From: Mallotus nudiflorus
Taxonomy: Eukaryota > Streptophyta > Magnoliopsida > Malpighiales > Euphorbiaceae
DNA: 64,000 bases
Reading direction: 5' to 3'
NCBI GenBank assembly: GCA_947683625.1
Contig: CANTUR010000285.1
Location: 2,043,501 to 2,107,500, forward strand
The position numbers were made by a program, and so were the translations under genes. Shown one piece after another: positions 35,177-46,888 of this stretch; within the stretch, counting starts at the first letter, position 1, and the number at the start of each line of letters is the position of its first letter. Under the pieces are notes generated by a model. That model saw only the letters and a list, made by a program, of their open reading frames with translations. It did not search any database and was not told where the DNA came from.

Positions 35177-38100
35177 TGTCACTACCTAAAACAGGGGCCA
35201 TGACCGACGCTAGGGAACAGGAATTCTTTCGAATCCGGAACCCGTAGCAAGCCTAAAAATAAAATAAAACATGCAATAGTAATAATAACAATATATAATG
35301 CAACGGAAATAAAAATCATAAATAAAATAATAGCATATGCACCAACTGGATTTAAATTAAATACTCATCATTACATATATATAACTCTTTTAATATAAAT
35401 CCAATTCAAATATAATACAACATCTCTTTAAATATTTAATGACTATTGCAGTGTCTAGATAAAATAAACCCAAGACTCAGATAAGCAGTTTACACAAAGA
35501 AGCTAGGGCGGAAGAAATCCGACGTACAGGCCTGCTACTGAGGTCTGAAGATGATGACTCTCTTGAAAAATTAGTCAACGGAGGGGAGTCAGACCTCATT
35601 GAGTGAATTACTATAATATATATACATGCACACTAAATGATAATGCATACAATCAACAGTATATATCTAATATGTATATATACAAACAAATACACATAGA
35701 TGCTGTAAAATCATTTGTTATATATTTTACTGAAAATCATCGTTTATGAAGGATCACATAGAACCCTAGAATATCGCAACCTCAAACAGTGTTAGACAAC
35801 ACTCTAGCCATACAGGCTCACTTATTCCAAATATATTCACTTATTCCATTTGGACAATAGACTGGCCCCGAGACACTAAGTCAACTGAGCTCCAGCAGTC
35901 TGACTGTCAGTGTGATTGGCCCCGAGACACTTGGTCAACCGAGCTCCAGCAATCACACCCTTAAACCATATCTCACACATCAAAATAATCATAACCAATC
36001 AATATCCACAAGTGGTTAGTAATATAGCCTAAATGCTATAAGCGTACCGGTACGTACTCGGTCCTAGTGCTGCCCACTAGGTAGCACGTTCTATCGATAT
36101 CCTTCATTAATAAATATAAAACATTCATTCATAATTAAATGATGCATGAATTTGAAGTAAATAGCAACATAAATCATATATATACTAGAAATATACCAAA
36201 AATAAACCAGGTATATTCGAGTATATATACGTCAAATAAATCCAATATAATCGTAAAATAAACTAAATATATATTTAAAAATATTTTAGATATAAATGTT
36301 TAATAAAGCATGCATATAATTTAATATATACCAAAAATAAACCAAAAATAAACTAAAGATATACTTAAATACTAATCACATTATCTATGCATATTTAATC
36401 AAAACAAAACATATATTTCTAAAATCATGCATCCTAAAGCATATATATATAAAATAGTAACTCACACTTAGTGCTCTCCTCGAGATGGATCCGACGGGCC
36501 TAGTCCACTAGGCCTCGGTCTCGGCGCAATTAAACAAACAATAACGACAGAAATCAGAATAAACCTAACAGAAAATCCTAGAACTCGATCTAGAATATTA
36601 GACACATAATCGAGATTAGGGTTCGACCGGATATCACGTTTTACGAGAATTCTACCGAAAATTCGACAGAACCTCCCCTGTAAAACGGACATCTCTCTAC
36701 TTAAAGAGTAGAGCCGACCCTGCAAAGAAACACACTTTGAAAAATAGGCTCAACTATTCATCCACAATCCCTCGGTCGGACTCCAAACTACAGTCTACTG
36801 ACCGAGGTCCACAATCACAGAATAATTTCAGAAATACCAAAAATACCCTTATATCATAGAAATTCATTTTATAAATAGAAATTACATAATTAACCTTTAA
36901 ACACTGTAAAAACAGATAAAAACTCATTTTATTAGAAAAATCGTATATTATATATATAATTAAAAATAATTCACGAAAAATAGTTTTAATTAGTTAAAAA
37001 TACTAAACAATTTGTAGAAATCATTTTTATACCTTAAATAACTATTAAAACCAATTAAATTACATTTTTAGCCAATTTCATGAAAAATTACCAAAATGCC
37101 CCTATATATATAAATATACTATAATTACTTCAAAAATTCACCAAAAATAATATAATTATCCAAAATTAATTTTTTAACATATTTATCAATAATATCAATA
37201 ATTAAACTCAATTAACTAATTAATTTCAATTAAAAACACAATTAACCTAAATTTCCCAAAATTACATAAACCTAAATAATTCAAAATAAATACATAGAAA
37301 TTCATAAAAATTCCAAATAAATTTCTATAATTAATTTAAACACCTATAATTATCATAAAACACAATTTCATAATTTAATTAATTAATTTCCGAAAATTAG
37401 AAAATAATATTAAAATATTCAAAAATACCCAAAAATCAAAATAATTCCCAAAAATTCCAAAAAAATTCATACATGTAGATTAAGCTACTAGGATCAACAT
37501 TTGTTAAGGGACTTTTCATGAATAAACAAGAAAAATTCAAAAAAAATTCAAAAACCTAATTCGGCCAAATTAAGAAAAATCAAAAAACTCAAGGCCATTT
37601 AAGCTCAAACCAAAGCTAGAATCATGATTACCGTTGCTAGGGGAGTCCAAAGACACCATAAATGTGAAGTTTGGTGGCCGGAATAGTAAGTTGTGAAGAA
37701 AAGGGGATTTTCGGCCAAAAATGGAGGAAGAGAGTTGGTCGGCGTCGGGGAAGGAGGCTAGGGGCGGCGGAGCAGTTGGCTGGGAAGGGCGAAGCTGCTG
37801 GCAGCACATCGACGGTAGGTGGTTAGGATTTGCAGCGGTGAGGGTTGATGGAGGACGGTTTCGGGAAGAAGAAGACCGAAGAAGAAGAAGAGAAAAAGAA
37901 AAGAAAAGAAAAGAAAAAGAAAAGAAAAAGAAAAAGAAAAATAATAATAATAATAATAAAATATATATATTTTAATATAGTATATTAATAAAACACTTGG
38001 GAAAATCACACACCACACATAATATTTAATAATTTACAATTTAATAAATAAAAATAATTAATTAATAATAAAATTAATAAACAAATAATAAAATATTAGG

Positions 38101-38418
38101 GTAATATTGATTAAACCCTAACTAAATAAACAATTACACATATATACGGTGTTTAGTATTTTAAAAATATGTATGAGTTCATGCAAGTCCATAAATCTAT
38201 TTAAAATAATTAATAGTAAATTATTTATGTGAAAATTTTCCCGAAAATGTAAGTCCCGGGAAAATTTTACGTAAAGTACTCACAATAATACACAATAATT
38301 AAAATAGATTTTAAATACATATTAACTCGTAAAAATATCATAATATATATATACAAAAATTATTAACACTGCATATCCCGATGCAGTATTAAAATGTTTA
38401 AAAACACAGGATATTACA
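35177..38418 (-). mobile_element. Solo LTR E (inverted), 3,242 bp
   Basis: tgtcactaccc-like start and gatattaca end in plus orientation. Flanks are acgca (35,172-35,176) and acaca (38,419-38,423), a target duplication with one change. It is inserted in LTR D, 1.17 kb from LTR C. It contains the palindrome at 36,043-36,054 and a purine tract at 37,870-37,945. Confidence 0.88.
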
Positions 38419-39160
38419 ACACATTTCTAAATTCACAAGGCTCAACACTCAGGTTATGACCCCGAACTACTGAGGTTCACAATTATCGAAAAATTAATAA
38501 TAAATAATAAATGTAATAAAAATCATTAAATTCCATAAATATCCATAAAATACCAAAATATAATATATTTAAACATCAAAAACACTAAATATACTTATTT
38601 CCACATTAATTAAATGAAATCTCAAATAAATTATATAATATTAATAAAAATCCAATTTTACGATTATTCAAAATAAAATCATAAAATTCACATTTAATTA
38701 CTCAAATAGTTTAAATATATAATAAAAATAGTTAAAAACCCATTTAATCATAAAAATAGTAAATAATTTAATATTTGAATATACTATCAGAAATTAGTAT
38801 TAATTAGTTAAAAATAATAAATAATTCATAAAAATTATTTTAATACTGTTTATTATTCCTAAACTATTTAAAACATGTTACTTAACTATAATTTCAATAA
38901 AAACACATAATTTACCTATAAATTTAAAATTCACATAATACCTAAATATTTACTCAAAATTACTAAAAATCATTTTAATATTAATTATTATCCCAAAATT
39001 ACTTAAAACACACTAATTAATAATAACATCAATTAAAATATAAAATTCACCAATTTATATTAATTTTTCCAAAAATTAATTTTTCACATAAACCTTTAAA
39101 AATTCATAGTAAATAATTGGGATAGAATTTTAATAAACTTCATTCACAAATTATATTCTA

Positions 39161-39306
<146 letters not shown>

Positions 39307-39475
39307 ATAATAAAACTTCCAAAATAATATTTTATGTAAATAAAAAATTTAAAATAAAATAAATAAATAATATGCACAAATAATGATAATATATAAATAA
39401 AATTTAAAATTTTATTAATACTACATATCTCAAAATAATCTTTGATAATTTAAAATAAAGGGTCATTATAGAAAA

Positions 39476-39710
39476 TCTGACGTATGAGGAGGAACCAATC
39501 ATAATTGTTGATTATTAAGTTCACCAACTACGTTTGAAACAAATTCCAATGGTTAAGGTGATGTGGAGGAGCAACAATGTGGAGGAACACACATATGAGA
39601 TTGAGGCTGAGATGCGAATGACTTACCCTTATCTTTGTTCTTGATGAATCATTGTATTCTATTCTTTTTATTTTTGAAATTCGACAATGAACTTTTGTAA
39701 GGGGAGAGAT
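39476..39710 (+). pseudogene. Chromodomain end of element T integrase and 3' untranslated part
   Basis: The segment reads LTYEEEPIIIVDY, VHQLRLKQIPMVKVMWRSNN and EEHTYEIEAEMRMTYPYL, the integrase-linked chromodomain that defines chromoviruses. One stop replaces a Gln after VDY. Translation ends near 39,644. A purine run aaggggagaga (39,699-39,709), just before the LTR, is the polypurine tract that primes plus-strand synthesis. Confidence 0.85.
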
Positions 39711-40020
39711 TGTTATAACCCAAAATTTTATAAATTATTAAATTAATTTATGAGATTTACAATGTTAATAATTATTTTATTAAATTATAATATTTAATTA
39801 TTTTGTGAAATTAAATTTGAATATTTAGTGTTAAATATTATTTTAATATTATTATTTTTATTATTTGTGAAATTAAATTAAATTATAGTGTTAGCATTTG
39901 CTTTACTGTTTCATTTCATTATTATTTTGAAATTAAAGTTTAATTTTTATTGTTAATAATTATTTTGTTGAGTGATTTTATTGAATTAAATTAATTGTTA
40001 TATATATATATATATATATA

Positions 40021-40076
<56 letters not shown>

Positions 40077-41106
40077 GTGTGAAATTATTGTAAAAGATAT
40101 TTTAATATGTAGTATTATTTCATTTCTGTCCTATTATATTAAAAAAAAAAAGGTAAAAATGTCCAATACCCCCCCCCCCCCCTTTATTCTTTTCCTTCTT
40201 CTTTCTTTTTCTTTTATTTTCTTCTTGGTTTTTTTTTTTGTTGGATCTTCCCTTACTCATCGGAGATGATTCTAGCAACGACGGAAGCTGGCGTTGAACT
40301 CTTTTGGAAGCTCATCCTCTGGGGTTCTTAAATCTTCAAACTGTTTTGAGTTTTAACTTTAGTAACTATCCCGTTTTTGTATAATTCATTTTTTAGTATT
40401 TTGAGTTTTTAGTTAGTTTAGACCTTTATTTGATTTTATTAACTATTGTTGCTTTTAGATTAATTGTTGTAGAGGTTGTGAGTAAGCTAAATATAAATGT
40501 GATTTTTATTTATTTTTATAAAAATTTTGAATTTCCGGGGTTATGATTCACATACTGTTCCGACCTCAGAAAAATTATATTTTAAATAAATTTTACTAAT
40601 TATTTTAAACATAGTTTGTGAAGAGTGTTTATTAAAATTGTATTCTAAATTTTTATTATGAATTTTTGTATGTTTATATAAAAATTAGATTTTTAAAAAA
40701 TTAGTATAAATTAGTAAATTTTATATTTTAATTGAAATTATTGTTAATTATTATGTTTTGGATAATTTTTGAGTAATAAATAGTATTAAAATAATTTTTA
40801 TAAATTATTTACTATTTTTAGCTAATTAATAATAATTTCTGGAAATATATTCAAATAATAGTTTTATTTATTATTTTATGATTAAATGAAATTTGAGCTA
40901 TTTTTATTGTATATTTGACCAATTTAAATAATTACTGTTAATTTATGCTATTTAATTTTGAATATTTGAGAAATGGATTTTATTAATATTATTTAATTAT
41001 ATTTGAGATTTTATTATTTATTTTGAAGATAAATATCTTTGATGTTTTTGTTATTATTTAAATAAATTGAATTGTGGTATTTTATGATTTTTATAAATTT
41101 TAGTGA

Positions 41107-41151
<45 letters not shown>

Positions 41152-42662
41152 GATTTTGAGTATTGGTTTTCGGTTGGACAATAATTGTAGCTCAGGAGTC
41201 TAATCCGAGAAGTTGAGCATTTTGTGTATTTGAATTGTGTTTGCGTACAGGATCAGCTCTACTTTTTGTAGAGAAAAATCTGTTTTATAAAGTAGACTTT
41301 ACCAAATTTTTAGTAGAATCCTTGTAAAACGTGACATCGGGTGGATCATAAGTTTTAAATTTTTATTGAGTCATATCATAAATTGAGTCATTCTTTAAAA
41401 ATTCTAAAAGTATAAAAATAGGATTTTGATTCTAATATATTATTATTTTTATTATTTTTCTTAGTTATTCCCTATGCTAAGCCTATCGACCAAGCCAGCC
41501 GAGCCAAGGTAGAGGAACACACTCAAACTGTAAGTTATTATTATATGTATGCATTACATGTAGAATATGTTATCGGTATCTATATTTCGAAAAAAACATA
41601 AATTTTATTGATATATCGCATTAAATGTTAATTATTATTATTATCAAGTATATATATTTTCATATATATATATGCGATTGCTAATTGTTATTGATTGATG
41701 CTGCATATTTTAATATAAATTTCATTATTCTATTCATGATTAATGTTTTGGAGGATTATTGTAAAACGTGTCATATAATCAGTCACACTAAGACTGTATA
41801 CGCACTAGTACGTTAAAACGTTAGGGTTGATGCTATGAAATTTATTGATATGAGATTTGAATAATTGATCATTAAGATTTGTGGTGAGAGAGTGGTAGGA
41901 TTACGAAAGCTCGGTTGATCTAGTGTCTTGGGGTCAATCACCCCGATAGTGAGACTGCAGAAGCTCGGTTGACTTAGTTTCTCGGGGTCAATCTATTGTC
42001 CAAAAATTGAGAAGAGAAATATTTTGGAATTAAGTGAGGCTGTTGGCTTGTGAGGTTCAGTGATCAAGATTGCAGAATATTTTAGGGTTCTGCTTCGATC
42101 CTCCACCCAAAATTCTTTTGCATTTATTATTAAAATAAAAGTGAATTTTTAGCATCTGTATGAAAAGCAAGTATATATAAATAAATATATATATTATTTA
42201 TTATACTGATGCTTGAGTGTTTACATTTTTAGGTTGCGTGTATATATATTATAATAATTCACTCAGTAAAGTTTGACTCCCTTCAATATTTTTTTTTCAG
42301 AATCTTCTATTTTTGACCTCTCTATTAGACTTATTTGTCGAACTCTTTCCTCCCCGACCAATTTATATAAATATTAAACCATTACTTTTTTTATATTTTA
42401 GTAAACGCTGCAATAGTGGTGTTTTTTATTTTAGTACTTGTTATTGTATTAGACAATGTATCTGTATTTGAATAATTGTATGAATATATTTTATTATGTT
42501 ATAATATGAATTTCTTTTACATTAATTAAAGTTTTAATTTTGATATATTTTTGTAGTATGTTTGAATGTATTTTTATTTTTAAAGCTTGCTACGCATTTT
42601 GAAATTTTTGAGAATTCCCATTCTCTAACATCAATCATAACTCCTCAATTTGGGTTGTAACA
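39711..42662 (+). mobile_element. 3' LTR of element T, 2,952 bp
   Basis: Starts TGTTATAACCC right after the polypurine tract and ends GGGTTGTAACA. It shares landmarks with the other LTRs: paired gctcggttga repeats at about 41,910 and 41,964, ctctactttttgtagag hairpin variant near 41,248, and a terminal agaattcccattct region. It is much more diverged from A/B/C/E/G/H and closer to D and F. Its right flank (agttc) does not match the flank of A, so it is not A's partner. Confidence 0.8.
39988..40071. repeat. (TA)n microsatellite, interrupted once
   Basis: An alternating TA tract with one G at about 40,021, inside the T 3' LTR. A 14-base C run follows at 40,169-40,182 and an (ATT)n tract lies at 41,108-41,151. 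Confidence 0.9.
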
Positions 42663-43436
42663 AGTTCAAGCTTTTAATTTAGTTGTTATTGTTTTTGAAT
42701 TAGTTTCGGTTGAATTAGAAGTTTTTATTAAAGTATTAATAAGTATTTATCTTTTTGTTGGAAAGTTAAAAAGGAATTCCCATATAGCTAAAGATTTGTG
42801 CGACAAAAATAAAATAAAACATACAAGTATTTATTTCTATCAAGTAAACTACACTAAATGTAACTTAAGTCCTAGAAATGCATGCTAAAATGATTTCTAA
42901 AACCATATGCAATTAAGCACCAACAAATACCCTCACACTTAAATATTTATTTGTCCTCAAGCAAATTTAAAGACAACAACAATCAATGCAACGAACAAGG
43001 TGTCTATTCAACTTTCATCAAGCTCACATTATAATTTTCTTTTAATAACTAGCTTAAAAATCTCATAAATAAAATTAGCAATTCAAGCCCAGATGTATAA
43101 ATTACCAAGTGAAGCACATGTTTTCTATTCAAAATCACACAATCATGACCAACATTTTAAGAAAGTATACAATCATGAATCATTACAAAAGTTGATGTTG
43201 AACACCCATTTCTTTGCACAAATCACACTTGGATTCGCGCACTTGTTTTTGCATCGTACCCACAAATGCATTGAAGTAAAAAAAAAAAAAATAAGAAGAA
43301 GAAAACAAAAACCAGACTTGTTTAACCAAACTGGGTAAAAAAATTTCCACGTGCTGTCATCCCAAATTTCCAGTCTTATCCAAAAGATTGACACGAGGAA
43401 CATACTTCTATTATCCAAATAGGAGTCATGGATTTC
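42663..43436. other. Unassigned AT-rich sequence
   Basis: No coding frame is convincing. The phrase ccctcacacttaaa and tttgtcctcaagcaaa (42,930-42,968) resembles sequence often found beside Athila-type elements; that is a weak recognition. The last 170 bp may be the decayed continuation of the TOP3A-like gene. Confidence 0.35.
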
Positions 43437-44201
43437 CCTAGCATTTGCAAAATCAAAAACCAGGAAACATGAAGTCAAATCAGAATGACGATAATCAGAA
43501 ACATAAAGAAGACTAGCTGTAGAAAACCTGTCAATTAATGCAGAGAACCAAGCCCTTCGCACAGTAAGGTAGCGATTTACTGCTCCACACACATCTATCA
43601 CTTCAAAAGCAATGTTTTCTCCCTCCCTATCGCAATCAAGCCACAAAATAAGCCACTGGCACCTTCTTGCTTCCTCCTCCAAAGTCCGTTTAATGTCTAG
43701 TCCTACCCAAAAACCAATTAAAAAGATAGTTCAGTTCGGCAAATTATTAATGCAATTGATAAGACGCATACATTGCTTGACAATCCCTACATTGAAGGCG
43801 ATAGTTGCGTCCCCAACCCAGGACACAGACATTTTCACTTCTAATAAACCTCAAGTTCCATGACCTAGACCATGCATTTTAAAAGTTCAATCAATATAGG
43901 GAGAGAAAAGAGAGACCTCGGGAACGAATTTCTGGACGGGAGCATGATAAAGATCGGCGGGGTCGCAAGAATGCCACTTGCGGAATCGATCGTCGAATTC
44001 AAGCTCCATAAGGTGACCGGTGACTGAAGTGACGAGCATGCGGCATTGCTGGCCGTTAATCACATAATTGAACTTGTAGAACTTGTTGTAGCGGGATCGT
44101 CCCTCTCTAACTCTCAGCCCATGTTGCTGGTTCCTTGAAAGTATCGTCGCGACCGATTTCGCCACAGACGGCTTCTCCGCCACATTCAGCACATTTATCA
44201 T
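43437..44201 (-). pseudogene. TOP3A: DNA topoisomerase 3-alpha, 5' gene fragment
   Basis: Exon 1 is 44,201-43,917 (ATG; 95 codons): NVAEKPSVAKSVATIL, TSVTGHLMELEFDD, KWHSCDPADLYHAPVQKFVP. A GT donor follows GAG. Exon 2 is 43,702-43,528: TLEEEARRCQWLILWLDCD then REGENIAFEVIDVC and FSALID. Exon 3 begins at 43,437 with EIH and then loses homology. The Toprim metal-binding residues (E in AEKPS, DCDREGE) are present. The exon 2 start reads GAC TAG in the phase left by exon 1, so the junction is out of frame; a small deletion is likely. The rest of the enzyme, including the active-site tyrosine domain, is absent. Family role: type IA topoisomerase of the RTR complex. This copy is a truncated pseudogene. 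Confidence 0.8.
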
Positions 44202-44573
44202 AGCTAGCTGGTGATGTGATGGTGGCGGGAGTTTGCAAGATTTTTAATTCTCCCGTGAGCTAAAAATAAGGTAAACAATAAAGGACAAAGCTCAAGCCCA
44301 AGAGTGTGGAATAACTTTTGGATTTGATTTAAATAAAATTTTTTGTAAAATTTGTTAATTAATTTTAATATTTATGTTTATAAAATTAAATTTTAATGAA
44401 TTTGTTAAAATTTTTAAATAAATTTTATAGTTGTAAATTTTTTTATAAGGTTAAAATATTTTTGTTGTTTTTATTTTTTAAATATTTTTATTATGCAATA
44501 TTAGTGCAAAAAATATTTTTTATCAAATGATATATTAATCAACCCTAACATTGAAAGATCCTCATACCTAAAG
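44202..44573. other. AT-rich spacer 5' of the TOP3A fragment
   Basis: This would be the promoter side of the TOP3A-like fragment. I see no clear TATA box and no coding sequence. Confidence 0.4.
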
Positions 44574-44845
44574 TTATTTAAAGTTGACTAGAGTATCAGT
44601 TTCTACATATACTTTAGATAATCTAAGATCCTTTATCGAGTTCAGAACCTCTCGAATAGAGCTCGCTTCAGCAATGGCAGGTGTCCCACAACCACCAAAA
44701 ACCACAGCTTTCACTACCCAAAAAAAAAAAAAAAAATTCCACATCATTCATTAAGGATGCACCCTGCACCATATTTACTCGGGTTCTCAAAGACAATAGC
44801 ATCAGAGTTGCATTTAAGCCAGTTAGGAGGAGGACGCTTCCAAAT
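44574..44845 (-). pseudogene. LINE-type RNase H domain fragment
   Basis: On minus from about 44,845: WKRPPPNWLKCNSDAIVFEN, then KYGAGCILNE. After a frameshift at a run of 17 A (plus strand, about 44,720) it continues with AEASSIREVLNSIKDL, then VYVETDTLVNFK and a stop. This is the RVT_3-like RNase H module found at the end of plant LINE polyproteins. Catalytic Asp/Glu/Asp positions (DA, AEA, ETD) are visible. No RT is nearby. Confidence 0.7.
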
Positions 44846-44884
44846 TTGCAAAGACAGGTTCTGAGACTGGGAAACAAGATCATC

Positions 44885-46072
44885 TTTCCTTGCTACTGAT
44901 ATTTAACCAAATATAATTTAAGAAAATATAGAATTTATTTAGATTAAATGACATTTATTTGAACATTTAAGTTCAATGTATTTTATTTCCAATTTTAGTT
45001 TTTTAATGAGTAAAATTGTTTACAATTAGAACCCATTTTAGTGAAATTGCTAAATATTTTAATTAAATTTCATAATTTTAAGTCTTTTTTTATAAGATTA
45101 AAATGCACCTTTTTATCAATTTTATTTTGTAAAATTCGACCATCGTGCAATATGAGATTAAAATGACATTTTAAATCGCATTGCATATTATTTTGAATTC
45201 CACATTTAGTAGACCTACATGTTACACTAGTTGTTTAAAAAATAATATAAATAGAAATTGAATAAATAGGGAGTTGGAAGTAAAAATAATGTATGGCACA
45301 GTACAATGACAATAAACTTTGATATTTATTAAAAACAATTAAATGATCAAATTATTAAAATTATAAATTCCTAAACAAATGTAAGTTTCATTTCATAAAT
45401 TTCTACTAAAATTCAACAGTAAATGATACCCCAAGTCACCAACAGACCCAAAATAAGGAAGCCTGACATTTTAAGATCTAACAAAAGTATAAAATCCTAT
45501 AAAGAAAGAAATATGTCAATTTAGGAAGAATAATAAGACTCCTATTTGGATAAAGATTGACGACCCTCTTCCTCTTCTTATGTGGATTTCAGCCAAACTA
45601 ATAATAATAATGGGTTAGTGGCTTCTAGTTCAATTTGTGAGAGCCCACAGCTTTCTAACTTACTCTAATTAATAATAAATCAAGTTAAATGTAACCTTAA
45701 ATACATAATGTTTCTTATGTATTAAATGAACATTGCTTGGTGGGTCCCTGCATTCAGCTTTCAACTTTCACTAAATAATCCTACAGTTAATGTAATCATG
45801 ACATTATATCTTTCCTGGAAACAAGCTAGCTGAAGAATTTGGAATTGAATTTTTGATGTTACACTGAATAGTCAGATCAAATGTCAGAGGAATTAAAAAA
45901 AAAAAACATAGATTCAGAGCTGAAATGCATGTATGATATGCATATTTACTTGTTTTTTGAAATAATGAAGTTTTATTTATTATTTGATAAAATGTGCAAA
46001 TGAAAATTACTAGGGCTGAAGTTGTCACGGAAGAAAAAAAGTGAGAAAAAATAATTTTGAGCTTGAGTAGTT
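44885..46072. other. AT-rich intergenic sequence
   Basis: Only short chance frames and A/T runs are present. No gene, RNA or transposon hallmark was recognised. Confidence 0.5.
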
Positions 46073-46291
46073 TGTTAAGGAAGTAAATATTTTTATCATA
46101 TATATTAAGAAGTAAATATTTGTATACAATTAGAAATAAAGTTTTATTTTATTTAGAACGTTATTCTATTCTTAATTAGATTGTTATTAGGATTCTTGTA
46201 TATATATATAAAGGGTATAACCCTTTTTTGAATATTATAGAAAAATATTTCCTTTTAATTTTTTCTTTTTTTTTTTAAATTTTATTTTTTA
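46073..46291 (+). mobile_element. 5' LTR of copia element and primer-binding site
   Basis: Short LTR (about 219 bp) starting TGTTAAGG, with TATA-type sequence tatatatataaaggg at about 46,200. It is followed by tggtatcatag at 46,292, close to the initiator tRNA-Met primer-binding site TGGTATCAGAGC. The 3' border is approximate. Confidence 0.65.
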
Positions 46292-46399
46292 TGGTATCAT
46301 AGTATATCCATTGAAATTAAATTTTTTTTATTGAATTCTTACAAACTGTATTTTTTTCTTCTTCCTTTTAATTCTTTAAATCTTTAAAATTATAACCAT

Positions 46400-46835
46400 C
46401 GAAAATACATCCATCGTATCCCATGGAACACCTAATTTTATTTAAATCCTTCAAGATAATTCTTTCTTTCCCACAGGAATTATTCTTGATGATACAAACT
46501 ATATGGTCACAAATCATGGAGATGCGAATTGGAGCCAGAAATAAATCTGGCTTTCTTAATGGCACTACGCCAAAGCCACTAGCAGGAGATTAAAGCATTG
46601 GAGACTTGACTCCTTAATAATAATCGAGTCAAAAGTTGGCTGATTGACTCCATGAGTCCAATATTGATGCAGAGATTCATCTGTCTTCCAACAGCAAAGG
46701 AGATATGGGATGCTGTCTCAAAAACCTTCTATGATGGATCTGACGAACTCAGTTATTTGAATTGAACCGAAAATCATTTACAACACGTCAGAATGGTAAG
46801 CCATTACCTGCATACTATAATAAACTGATTGGAAT
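46400..46835 (+). pseudogene. gag: gag N-terminal part of copia element
   Basis: Decoded pieces are WSQIMEMRIGARNKSGFLNG, SWLIDSMSPILMQRFI, PTAKEIWDAVSKTFYDGSD and NGKPLPAYYNKLIGI. These match the copia gag N-terminal and UBN2-like region in order. Stops and small frameshifts are present. It breaks at GGAAT where LTR I is inserted and resumes at 55,221. Confidence 0.8.
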
Positions 46836-46888
46836 TATAGACACCCAATTCGGTCAGTCTGTGTTAGGGGACGAATTAGGAGCGCTCG

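Noticed and set aside
43173..43530. Continuation of the TOP3A reading frame through the exon 2 donor
   Set aside because: Similarity stops at the donor after ALID; the extra residues are hydrophobic intron translation.
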